DNA from: Ornithinimicrobium sp.
GTDB lineage: Bacteria; Actinomycetota; Actinomycetes; Actinomycetales; Dermatophilaceae
NCBI GenBank assembly: GCA_030145965.1
Contig: JASKZT010000237.1
Location: 1 to 7,382 of the forward strand
Length of the DNA: 7,382 bases
Direction of reading: 5' to 3'
The notes beneath the pieces are model-generated. The model ran no database searches. It was given only the letters and a program-made list of their open reading frames with translations, and was not told the origin of the DNA. The number at the start of each line of letters is the position of its first letter. Position 1 is the stretch's first letter. Made by a program: the position numbers and the translations under genes. This document shows positions 1-5,945 of this stretch, in pieces.

Positions 1-1
1 C

Positions 2-991
2 CCGGTCATGCCGGTGTATGCCGCGAAGGCCGGCGGCTTCTTCTTCGTCGTCTTCGGCGTCACCGCCGCGGTGTCGGCGCTCGTGTCGATCAACCCGGTC
101 TGGGTGTTCGGCCCCTACGACCCCACCCAGGTGACGGCGGGCTCGCAGCCGGACTTCTACATGTGGTTCTCCGACGGTGCGCTGCGTCTGCTGCCGGGCT
201 GGCTGGAGTTCACGATCTTCGACACCGTGTGGAGCATGAACATCTTCCTCGGGTCGCTGCTGCTGCTCCCGCTGGTGTTCATCGTCATGGGTGCCTACCC
301 GTTCATCGAGGCCTGGGCGACCGGCGACCGCCGCGAGCACCACCTGCTGCAGCGTCCGCGCAACGCCCCGGTCCGCACCGCCATCGGCATGGCGGCGATC
401 TCGATGTACCTCGTGCTCTCGCTCGCCACGATCAACGACATCCTGGCGATCAAGCTGCAGCTGTCGATCAACGACATCACGATGGTGCTCCGGGCGGCGT
501 TCTTCGTCCTGCCGGTCGTCGTGTTCTTCGTGGTCAAGCGGCTGTGCATGTCCCTCCAGCGGCAGGACCGCGAGAAGGTGCTGCACGGACGGGAGACGGG
601 GCGCGTCGTCCGCACGCCCGAGGGTCGCTTCTTCGAGGTGCACGAGCCGCTGGGCGCCCTCGAGCGCTGGGAGCTGGTCAACCACGACACCCCGCGCCCG
701 CTCGGTCTCACGTCGGGCCGGCAGGTCGACGAGAACGGCGTGCAGCGTCGTCCCGGCATCGCGACCGGCGCGCGCAACGCGCTGTCGGCCTTCTTCTACA
801 AGGACGCGATCCCGGCCGTCACCCCGGCCGAGCTCGCGGCGGCCCAGCACCACGGCGAGCACGAGGCCCTCGACGGCCCCACGCAGGCCGCGGCCATCGG
901 CCAGCACGGCGAGTCCGTCTCCGACGTCCCCGGCACCTCGGTCTCCGGCCACGCCGAGGACGAGAGCGTCGGGGCGGGCCGTCATTCCTGA
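2..991 (+). CDS. qcrB: Cytochrome bc1 complex cytochrome b subunit QcrB, 3' part (5' end outside window)
   Basis: This is the membrane-embedded cytochrome b subunit of the menaquinol:cytochrome c oxidoreductase, part of the actinobacterial bc1-aa3 supercomplex. The reading frame is open to the left edge, so about 329 C-terminal residues are present and the haem-ligand helices lie upstream. Counting from the methionine codon at 8: an AKAGGFFF stretch begins a transmembrane helix (about 8-28); PDFY at 48-51 sits where the quinol-oxidation-site PEWY motif of cytochrome b is expected; further hydrophobic helices lie at about 78-103, 125-148 and 157-179. After the last helix comes a hydrophilic tail of roughly 145 residues, the cytosolic C-terminal extension known in actinobacterial QcrB. 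The methionine at 8 is internal, not the start. qcrCAB-type genes are expected just upstream. The next gene is 154 bases downstream, behind a strong hairpin. Identification is confident from the motifs and the tail. Confidence 0.95.
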   Translation, partial: PVMPVYAAKAGGFFFVVFGVTAAVSALVSINPVWVFGPYDPTQVTAGSQPDFYMWFSDGALRLLPGWLEFTIFDTVWSMNIFLGSLLLLPLVFIVMGAYPFIEAWATGDRREHHLLQRPRNAPVRTAIGMAAISMYLVLSLATINDILAIKLQLSINDITMVLRAAFFVLPVVVFFVVKRLCMSLQRQDREKVLHGRETGRVVRTPEGRFFEVHEPLGALERWELVNHDTPRPLGLTSGRQVDENGVQRRPGIATGARNALSAFFYKDAIPAVTPAELAAAQHHGEHEALDGPTQAAAIGQHGESVSDVPGTSVSGHAEDESVGAGRHS

Positions 992-1009
992 CCCCGACGA
1001 GCACGGTGC

Positions 1010-1041
1010 GCGCCCCGTCCCTCACCAGGGGGACGGGGCGC
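1010..1041 (+). terminator. Strong hairpin downstream of qcrB (candidate terminator without T-tract)
   Basis: An 11-bp perfect stem (1010-1020 with 1031-1041) extends by CG, GU and CG pairs to 14 bp around an ACCA loop at 1024-1027. It begins 18 bases after the qcrB stop. No T-run follows, so it is not a classical intrinsic terminator; such GC-only hairpins are common at actinobacterial 3' ends. It may end or protect the qcr transcript. Calling it a terminator is inference. Confidence 0.55.
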
Positions 1042-1061
1042 CGTCGTCGGTGCCCGGCCAG

Positions 1062-1089
1062 CCCCCTCCGCCCGTCGAGGAGGAGGGGG
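1062..1089 (+). other. Second, weaker inverted repeat between qcrB and the metallopeptidase gene
   Basis: CCCCCTCC at 1062-1069 pairs exactly with GGAGGGGG at 1082-1089 across a 12-base loop. It lies 20 bases after the stronger hairpin at 1010-1041 and could act with it in 3'-end formation. The right arm is purine-rich and resembles a Shine-Dalgarno, but no start codon follows at a usable distance. Function unknown. Confidence 0.3.
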
Positions 1090-1145
1090 GAGGCGGCCAC
1101 CGGCACGGCGAGCGGGCGCAGGACGGGACGCACCCGCCGCTGGAC

Positions 1146-1487
1146 ATGTCGCGCGAGGACTTCGAGGTGGCCGTCGGCGACGCCCTCGACCTGGTGCCCG
1201 GGCAGCTCATGGACCAGCTGGACAACGTGGTCTTCCTCGTCGAGGACGAGCCGCCGGCCGAGGACCCGGAGCTGCTCGGGGTCTACGACGGCGTCCCGCT
1301 GACCGAGCGCGACCTCACGTGGGGCGGCACCCTGCCCGACCGCATCACGGTCTTCCGCGGCCCTCTCGTGCGCCTGTGCGAGGACAGGGAGGACCTGCTC
1401 GACGAGATCGCGGTCACCGTGGTGCACGAGATCGCCCACCACTTCGGCATCGACGACGACACCCTGCACGAGTTGGGCTGGGGCTGA
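1146..1487 (+). CDS. Minimal zincin metallopeptidase family protein (PF06262/DUF1025 type)
   Basis: A predicted soluble cytoplasmic zinc protein of 113 residues from the ATG at 1146. The sequence shows HEIAH (H94, E95, H98) continuing as H-F-G-I-D-D, which fits HExxHxxGxxD with D104 in the third-ligand position, as in the small zincin-like family PF06262. Other stretches I associate with that family are LPDRITVFRGP (63-73), VPLTER (50-55) and the C-terminal LHELGW. No signal peptide or membrane segment is visible. The family's substrate is not established. The start was chosen because family members usually begin at about MSREDF; however, no good Shine-Dalgarno precedes it. An in-frame GTG at 1050 would add 32 low-complexity residues and is less likely. 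The gene stands alone between the qcrB hairpin and a separately promoted lrp-like gene. Confidence 0.85.
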   Translation: MSREDFEVAVGDALDLVPGQLMDQLDNVVFLVEDEPPAEDPELLGVYDGVPLTERDLTWGGTLPDRITVFRGPLVRLCEDREDLLDEIAVTVVHEIAHHFGIDDDTLHELGWG

Positions 1488-1522
1488 CCCCTCCGGTCGG
1501 GCTGCGGCCGGGGTGCCCCCGC

Positions 1523-1528
1523 TAGAGT
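1523..1528 (+). promoter_or_regulatory. -10 element (TAGAGT) for a leaderless lrp-like transcript
   Basis: TAGAGT fits the actinobacterial TAnnnT -10 consensus, and exactly 7 bases separate it from the GTG at 1536. That spacing puts the transcription start on the initiation codon, the hallmark of leaderless mRNAs. No convincing -35 is seen. There is no Shine-Dalgarno, which agrees with leaderless translation. Confidence 0.6.
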
Positions 1529-1535
1529 GGCGCTC

Positions 1536-1817
1536 GTGATCTCAGCCATCGTCTTGATCAAGGTCGACGTCGCCCGCATCCCCGAGGCAGCGCGGGAGAT
1601 CGCGCAGATCGAGGGGATCCGGGAGGTCTACTCGGTCACCGGCGACGTCGACCTCGTCGCGGTGGCCCGGGTGTCCCGGCACGAGGACTTCCACGACGTC
1701 ATCGCCGACCGCCTCAACAAGGTGTCCGGGGTGCGGGAGACCACGACGCACATCGCCTTCCGCACCTACTCCGACGAGGACCTCGAGGCCGGCTTCGACC
1801 TCGGTCTGGACGGCTGA
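1536..1817 (+). CDS. Stand-alone Lrp/AsnC ligand-binding (RAM) domain protein
   Basis: A 93-residue protein consisting only of the Lrp/AsnC C-terminal ligand-binding alpha-beta domain (PF01037); no helix-turn-helix precedes it. Recognisable features are the first strand ISAIVLIKVD (2-11), the GIREVYSVTGDVDLV segment (27-41, normally the ligand-pocket region) and the closing strand THIAFRTYS (71-79). Such single-domain proteins are widespread in Actinobacteria; they form oligomers and are thought to sense amino acids or modulate full-length Lrp regulators, but the ligand here cannot be read. Start choice: GTG at 1536 lies 7 bases after a TAGAGT -10 box, whereas the alternative in-frame GTG at 1527 overlaps that box. 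The gene ends 9 bases before the stop codon of the convergent nuclease gene. Confidence 0.9.
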   Translation: MISAIVLIKVDVARIPEAAREIAQIEGIREVYSVTGDVDLVAVARVSRHEDFHDVIADRLNKVSGVRETTTHIAFRTYSDEDLEAGFDLGLDG

Positions 1818-1826
1818 GCGGGCCGG

Positions 1827-3578
1827 TCAGGCGACCCCCGCCGGCACCGCGCCCACCGGGCGGTCCCACGCCCGGTGCGAGGGGTCGAGATGGTCGGTCG
1901 AGGACCACGTGCCCGCCTGCGGCTCGAGCTCGGCCCGGCTCGCCCCGGCGCCGTCGACGGGGCACGTCCACGTGCCGTCGAGGTCGACGAGCCGCACGCC
2001 AGGTGTCTCCAGCCAGCGCAGCACCAGCTCGGTCTCCTCGGCCAGCGCCTGTCCGGGCTCGACGACCTCCGCGGTCTGGCGCAGGGCGGCGATGGAGGGG
2101 AGGGGGTCCGCACCGGGGGGCGTCACCGTCGTGCCCGCCAGGCGGCCCCGGCGCACGCACACCACCTCCCACCCGCCGGCGTCGCGACGACGCGCCGCCA
2201 CGAGCTCGGTCGCGGAGGTGAGGGGACGCAGCCGCTGCGCGCGGGCCGCGGCCCGCACCAGCGCCATCATCCGGTCGCGCAGCGTGCCGGCCTCCTCGAA
2301 GCGCTCCTGCCCGGCGAGGGCGTCCAGCCGGCCCCGCAGCGTCGCCATGACGTCCCGGGAGCTGCCGCTGAGGGCCTCGACGGCCTGCTCGGTCACGGCG
2401 GCGTAGTCGTCCACCGACTGCCGCCCGATGCAGGGACCGCCGCAGCGTCCCAGGTCGAGGAGCATGCAGGCCGAGTCCCGCGTCGTCCGCGCGGAGAGCC
2501 GCCCGGTGCACTGCCGCAGCGGGACCACCTCGTGCAGCGCGGTCATGGCGGCCTCGGCGCTGCGGCGGCTGGCGAAGGGACCGGCGTGGTGCGCGCCGTC
2601 CCCGCCCACCCGGCGCACGACCGAGAGCCGCGGGAAGGCCTCGTCGGTGAGCTTGACCCAGACGGCCTTCTCCGGGTGGCGCGAGCGCCGGTTGTAGCGC
2701 GGCTTGTGCTCGGCGATGAGCCGCAGCTCGCGCACGGAGGCCTCCAGGGCGGTGGCGCAGACGATGGGGGTGATCGACTCGGCCAGGCCGACCATCTCCG
2801 TCATCCGGCGCCGGGTCTCGGAGGCGGTGAAGTAGGTCATGGTCCGCCGGCGCAGGTCGGTCGCCGTCCCCACGTAGAGCGGCTCGCCCCGGGCGTCCTT
2901 GAAGACGTAGACCCCCGGCGCCGACGGCATCGCGTCCGCCAGGAAGCGCTTGCGCCGCTGAGCGGTGCTGACCCTCGAGCTGTAGGAGCGCAGCTCTTCC
3001 AGCGTGTGGACCCCGAGGTTGCCCACCCGCTCGATCAGCCCGTGCAGCACGTCGACCGTGGCGCGCGCGTCGTGCAGCGCCCGGTGGTCCGGCGTCGTCG
3101 CGGCGCCGAAGAGCCTGGCCAGGCTGGACAGCTTGTGGTTGGGCGCCTCGTCCTTGTGCACGAGCTGGCGGGCCAGGCGCACGGTGTCGATGACCGCGAA
3201 GGCCGGCCACGGGTGCCCCGTCTCGGCCGCGGCGGCCTTGAGGAAGGAGACGTCGAAGCCGGCGTTGTGCGCCACCAGCACCGAGCCGGCCGCGAAGTCG
3301 AGGAACTGCGGCAGCACGGTGCGGATGGGCGGGGCGTCCGCGACCATCGTGTTGGTGATCCCGGTGAGCACGCTGATGAACGGCGGGATGGGGCTTGCGG
3401 GGCGCACGAGGGTCTGGAACTCGCCCAGCACCTGACCGCCGCGCACCTTGACCGCGCCCACCTCGGTGATCTGCGAGCCCGAGGGTGACCCGCCGGTCGT
3501 CTCCAGGTCGACGACGACGAAGGTGACGTCGGCCAGGGAGGTCCCGAGGTCGTCGAACGTCTCCTGCACCATCTCCAT
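1827..3578 (-). CDS. Bifunctional DEDDh 3'-5' exonuclease / UvrC-like GIY-YIG nuclease (Rv2191-type)
   Basis: A predicted DNA-repair nuclease of 583 residues. Domains in order: a DnaQ-like DEDDh exonuclease (about 19-185) with VDLETTG (D24, E26), HNAGFD (D109) and HRALHD (H165, D170); a GIY-YIG domain (about 219-296) with GVY (Y224), YVG (Y235), DLRRR (R243-245) and E284 before KPRYN, matching the UvrC catalytic set; cysteines C357, C371, C379 and C383 spaced C-x13-C-x7-C-x3-C, similar to the UvrC iron-sulfur cluster cysteines; and a UVR-type helical hairpin (about 417-440, RFEEAGTLRDRM). The UvrC RNase H-like and helix-hairpin-helix domains are absent, so it resembles the 3'-incising half of UvrC, or Cho, fused to an exonuclease. 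The fusion is a known actinobacterial family. ATG 3578 is chosen because it lies 7 bases after a TACCTT -10; an upstream GTG at 3602 overlaps the damage-promoter motif. Induction by DNA damage is predicted. Confidence 0.93.
   Translation of the reverse strand: MEMVQETFDDLGTSLADVTFVVVDLETTGGSPSGSQITEVGAVKVRGGQVLGEFQTLVRPASPIPPFISVLTGITNTMVADAPPIRTVLPQFLDFAAGSVLVAHNAGFDVSFLKAAAAETGHPWPAFAVIDTVRLARQLVHKDEAPNHKLSSLARLFGAATTPDHRALHDARATVDVLHGLIERVGNLGVHTLEELRSYSSRVSTAQRRKRFLADAMPSAPGVYVFKDARGEPLYVGTATDLRRRTMTYFTASETRRRMTEMVGLAESITPIVCATALEASVRELRLIAEHKPRYNRRSRHPEKAVWVKLTDEAFPRLSVVRRVGGDGAHHAGPFASRRSAEAAMTALHEVVPLRQCTGRLSARTTRDSACMLLDLGRCGGPCIGRQSVDDYAAVTEQAVEALSGSSRDVMATLRGRLDALAGQERFEEAGTLRDRMMALVRAAARAQRLRPLTSATELVAARRRDAGGWEVVCVRRGRLAGTTVTPPGADPLPSIAALRQTAEVVEPGQALAEETELVLRWLETPGVRLVDLDGTWTCPVDGAGASRAELEPQAGTWSSTDHLDPSHRAWDRPVGAVPAGVA
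1854..1877. other. Hairpin at the convergent 3' ends of the lrp-like and nuclease genes
   Basis: CACCGGGCG (1854-1862) and CGCCCGGTG (1869-1877) form a perfect 9-bp stem with a 6-base loop. It lies inside the last codons of the nuclease gene and 36 bases past the lrp-like stop. With only 9 bases between the two stop codons, it could help end the lrp-like transcript. No T-tract is present, so function is speculative. Confidence 0.3.
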
Positions 3579-3585
3579 GTCGACG

Positions 3586-3608
3586 AAGGTAGACGCGCTC
3601 ACCGACAG
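3586..3608 (-). promoter_or_regulatory. PafBC/RecA-NDp-type DNA-damage promoter of the nuclease gene
   Basis: Reading the minus strand, CTGTCGGTG (3608 to 3600) is followed by exactly 8 bases and then TACCTT (3591 to 3586). The known LexA-independent mycobacterial damage promoter is TTGTCRGTG-N8-TAnnnT, activated by the WYL-domain proteins PafB and PafC; the match here is 8 of 9 in the upstream element, with exact spacing and a fitting -10. The ATG of the nuclease follows after 7 bases, implying a leaderless mRNA. Regulation by PafBC is inferred from the motif alone. Confidence 0.75.
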
Positions 3609-3670
3609 ACCCCGGCAGGCAGGCCGGAGGGACCCGGGAGGGAGGACCGGCGCCGGAGGGTCTGTCGGTG
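3600..3670. repeat. Exact 13-bp inverted repeat spanning the divergent promoter region
   Basis: Positions 3600-3612 (CACCGACAGACCC) are the exact reverse complement of 3658-3670, separated by 45 bases. Each arm ends 8 bases before the -10 hexamer of its own outward-reading promoter, so the symmetry comes from two matched promoters back to back. The identity extends four bases (GGGT) beyond the 9-base damage motif. The 45 bases between the arms are GC-rich, contain the palindrome CCGGCGCCGG (3647-3656) and hold no gene. Confidence 0.85.
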
Positions 3671-3684
3671 GGCCCTCCTAGCGT
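3662..3684 (+). promoter_or_regulatory. PafBC/RecA-NDp-type DNA-damage promoter of the small CxxC protein gene
   Basis: CTGTCGGTG (3662-3670), exactly 8 bases, then TAGCGT (3679-3684). This matches TTGTCRGTG-N8-TAnnnT at all but the first base and mirrors the promoter on the opposite strand. Transcription would start near 3691, immediately before the AAGGAGG ribosome binding site, giving a short leader of about 16 bases. Assignment to PafBC is by motif and spacing only. Confidence 0.75.
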
Positions 3685-3691
3685 GGCGGGC

Positions 3692-3698
3692 AAGGAGG
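3692..3698 (+). promoter_or_regulatory. Strong ribosome binding site deciding the start of the CxxC protein
   Basis: AAGGAGG lies 8 bases before the ATG at 3707. This supports 3707 rather than an upstream in-frame ATG at 3668, which lies before the -10 box. Confidence 0.85.
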
Positions 3699-3706
3699 TG
3701 GGACAC

Positions 3707-4042
3707 ATGACCACGACCACCATCGACTGCCAGACCTGCCCGGTCCGGGGCCGTCACTGCGGTGACTGCTTCGTGCCGGTCCTGGGCCGCCTCTGGCTGC
3801 AGGACCCGCGCCCCCGCCCGGGGGCGGACGGGGACCCTGACCCGCTCCCGACGGGCGACGCCGCGACCGGTGGCCTCTCGGGCGCACTGGGCGAGCTCCT
3901 GGCCGAGCCGCTGGGTGAGCCGCTCGACGACGAGGAGCTCGCCGCGGTGGGCGCCTTCGTCCGGGCCGGCCTCGTCACGCCGGACGAGGCCGCGGACGCC
4001 CGGGCCCGGGTCAGCGCCGTCCAGCGGTCGGCCGCGGGCTAG
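3707..4042 (+). CDS. Small four-cysteine (CxxC-x6-CxxC) protein of unknown function, predicted DNA-damage inducible
   Basis: A 111-residue protein I cannot assign to a characterised family; similar short cysteine-motif proteins exist in Actinobacteria, from memory. The N-terminus carries C8, C11, C18 and C21 with H17 between the pairs (CQTCPVRGRHCGDC), a plausible zinc-binding knuckle or ribbon. A short hydrophobic stretch (22-31) follows, then a Pro/Gly/Asp-rich linker (about 33-60) and a C-terminal part predicted helical (about 61-107) that includes DDEELAAVGAFVRAGLV. There is no signal peptide or membrane helix, so it should be cytoplasmic. It has a strong AAGGAGG site and its own promoter, whose CTGTCGGTG-N8-TAGCGT layout matches the LexA-independent DNA-damage motif and mirrors that of the divergent repair nuclease. 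A role in damage response is therefore inferred from promoter and context only; the chemistry is unknown. Confidence 0.82.
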   Translation: MTTTTIDCQTCPVRGRHCGDCFVPVLGRLWLQDPRPRPGADGDPDPLPTGDAATGGLSGALGELLAEPLGEPLDDEELAAVGAFVRAGLVTPDEAADARARVSAVQRSAAG

Positions 4043-4067
4043 CGGAGGCCCCCCGGTGCTCGCGCGG

Positions 4068-4112
4068 CGCCCGCCACGTCAGGACCGGTCCGACCCCGGG
4101 CGTGGGCGGGCG
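4068..4112. terminator. Imperfect stem at the convergent 3' ends of the CxxC and acyl-CoA synthetase genes
   Basis: CGCCCGCCACG (4068-4078) pairs with CGTGGGCGGGCG (4101-4112) with one bulged base, across a 22-base loop that contains the palindrome GGACCGGTCC. It overlaps the synthetase stop codon and lies 25 bases after the CxxC stop, so it could serve both strands. No T-tract is present; this is a weak candidate. Confidence 0.3.
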
Positions 4113-5905
4113 TAGAGGGCGTCGATCTCGGCCTGCAGCCGCTCGGTGATGCGGCTGCGCCTGAGCTTCATCGACGGCGTGAGCAGCCCGTTGTCGGTGG
4201 TGAAGTCCTGCGGCAGGATCGCGAAGGTGCGGATCGACTCCGCCCGGCTGACCGTGGCGTTCGCCTCGTCGACCGCGCGCTGCACCTCGGCGCGCACCCG
4301 CTCGTGGGTGCCGGCCTGCTCGAGGGTGAGGCCGCCGAGGCCGTGCGCGTCGGCCCACACCCTGAGCACCTCCTCGTCCAGCGTGACCAGGGCCGCGACG
4401 AAGGGCCGGCCGTCCCCGACGACCATGCACTGGGAGATGAGCGGGAAGGCGCGCATCCGGTCCTCCAAGGGCCCCGGCGAGACGTTCTTGCCGCCGGCGG
4501 TGACGAGGATCTCCTTGGTGCGCCCCATGACCCGCAGGAAGCCGTCGCGGTCGATCTCGCCCAGGTCGCCGGTCGCGAACCAGCCGTCGCGCACCGCTCG
4601 GGCGGTGGCGTCGGCATCGTCGTGGTAGCCGCGGAAGAGGCCCACCCCGCGCACGTGGATCTCGCCGTCCGCGGCCACCCGCACGCCGACGCCGGGCAGC
4701 GGGCGCCCGACCGTGCCGATGCGGATCATGTCCGGGGTGTTGACCGTGGCGGGGGCCGTGGTCTCGGTCAGCCCGTAGCCCTCGAGGACGACGAGCCCGA
4801 TGCCGCGGTAGAAGTGCCCGAGCCGCTCGCCCAGGGCGGCCCCGCCGGAGATCGCGTAGTGGACGCGACCACCCATGGCCTCGCGCAGCCTCGCGTAGAC
4901 GAGCCGGTCGGCGAGGGCGTGCTGGCTGCGCAGGAGGAGGCCCGGCCCGCCGTCGTCCAGGGACCGGCTGTAGGCCTGGGCCACCCGCGTGGCCCACCGG
5001 AACGCACGCGCCCTGGACGGACCACCCTCGCCGGCCCTCTGCTCGGCCGAGCTGTAGATCTTCTCGAAGACGCGCGGGACGGAGAGCAGGAACGTCGGGC
5101 GGAAGACGGCCAGGTCGTCGAGCACCGTCCCCGGGTCCGGCGTGTGCCCGAGACGGGCGCCCGCGTGCAGGCACACGACCTGGATGAACCGGGCGAAGAC
5201 GTGGGCCAGCGGCAGGAAGAGCAGCGTGGCGCTGCCCGGGGAGCGGACGACGACCGAGAGGCGCTCGGTGGCGTTCTCGGCCAGCGCCATGAAGTTGTCG
5301 TGGGTGAGCTCGCAGCCCTTGGGGCTGCCGGTCGTGCCCGAGGTGTAGATGACCGTGGCGAGGTCGTCGCGGCCGACCTCCTCGCGGCGCCGGGTCACCA
5401 CCTCGGCCGGGACCTCCTGGCCGGCCGCGGTCAGCTCGTCGAGGGCTCCGCCCTCGATGCTCCACAGGTCGCGCAGGGCGGGCAGCTGGTCGCGCACCGC
5501 CGCCATCGAGGCCATCATCGTGGCGTCCTCGACGATCATCGCCACCGCGCCGGAGTCCTGGGCGATCCAGGTGACCTGGTCGCGCGAGCTCGTCTCGTAG
5601 ACCGGCACCGGCACGGCGCCGACGCTCCAGAGCGCGAGGTCGGCCAGGGTCCAGGCGTAGCGGGTGCGGCTCATGATGGCCACCCGGTCGCCGACCTCGA
5701 TGCCGGCGGCGACGAGCCCGCGCGCCAGACCGTCGACCTCCACGCGCAGCTGTGCCGCGGTGACGTCGCGCCACGAGCCGTCCGTCGGGTCCTGGAGCCC
5801 GACGAGGACGCGGTCGGGCTCGCGCTCGGCCCAGCCCACGACGTAGGCCGAGATGCTCGATGCCGAGGGGGACGAGATGAGCGGCGGAACGGTCACGTCC
5901 GTCAC
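4079..5905 (-). CDS. Long-chain fatty-acyl-CoA synthetase (AMP-binding, FadD15-like)
   Basis: Activates long-chain fatty acids to acyl-CoA in two steps through an acyl-adenylate. The 608-residue length fits bacterial long-chain synthetases. Motifs: the P-loop YTSGTTGSPKG (187-197); LFLPLAHVFAR (229-239) and LLSVPRVFEKIY (273-284), typical of this long-chain group; SGGAALG (353-359); EGYGLTET (375-382); ATGD (444-447); GRTKEILVTAGGKNV (461-475); and a C-terminal SMKLRR whose K580 is the expected adenylation lysine. No transmembrane segment is seen. The start was set at GTG 5905, preceded by GGAGG four bases upstream; the spacing is slightly short and a GTG three codons later (5896) is possible. 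The frame stays open upstream to 6499, but that part is antisense to the kinase gene. The gene is divergent from the ROK kinase and convergent with the CxxC gene. The exact fatty-acid substrate cannot be read. Confidence 0.94.
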   Translation of the reverse strand: MTDVTVPPLISSPSASSISAYVVGWAEREPDRVLVGLQDPTDGSWRDVTAAQLRVEVDGLARGLVAAGIEVGDRVAIMSRTRYAWTLADLALWSVGAVPVPVYETSSRDQVTWIAQDSGAVAMIVEDATMMASMAAVRDQLPALRDLWSIEGGALDELTAAGQEVPAEVVTRRREEVGRDDLATVIYTSGTTGSPKGCELTHDNFMALAENATERLSVVVRSPGSATLLFLPLAHVFARFIQVVCLHAGARLGHTPDPGTVLDDLAVFRPTFLLSVPRVFEKIYSSAEQRAGEGGPSRARAFRWATRVAQAYSRSLDDGGPGLLLRSQHALADRLVYARLREAMGGRVHYAISGGAALGERLGHFYRGIGLVVLEGYGLTETTAPATVNTPDMIRIGTVGRPLPGVGVRVAADGEIHVRGVGLFRGYHDDADATARAVRDGWFATGDLGEIDRDGFLRVMGRTKEILVTAGGKNVSPGPLEDRMRAFPLISQCMVVGDGRPFVAALVTLDEEVLRVWADAHGLGGLTLEQAGTHERVRAEVQRAVDEANATVSRAESIRTFAILPQDFTTDNGLLTPSMKLRRSRITERLQAEIDALYARPRPGSDRS

Positions 5906-5945
5906 GGGGCCTCCAGGGGCGTGGCAGGGCGAGCAGGCGGCCTTC

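Noticed and set aside
163..1302. Plus-strand open frame bridging qcrB and the metallopeptidase
   Set aside because: Overlaps qcrB in a different frame with Arg/Ala-rich composition; a shadow, not a fusion gene.
1875..3488. A 537-residue plus-strand open frame opposite the nuclease gene
   Set aside because: Antisense to a gene with unambiguous DEDDh and GIY-YIG motifs; its translation has no recognisable domain and skewed composition.
3601..3669. Inverted repeat read as a transcription terminator or a transposon end
   Set aside because: The arms sit 45 bases apart between divergent promoters, each exactly 8 bases from a -10 box; paired promoters explain them better, and there is no transposase or target duplication.
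4082..4091. Palindrome GGACCGGTCC as an operator
   Set aside because: It lies at the 3' ends of two convergent genes, inside the synthetase coding end, where an operator is not expected; a 10-bp palindrome is common at this GC content.
4191..4199. A perfect TTGTCGGTG damage-motif core on the plus strand
   Set aside because: It lies inside the acyl-CoA synthetase coding region, and the hexamer after 8 bases (4208-4213) is CTGCGG, not TAnnnT; no plus-strand gene follows. Likely chance.
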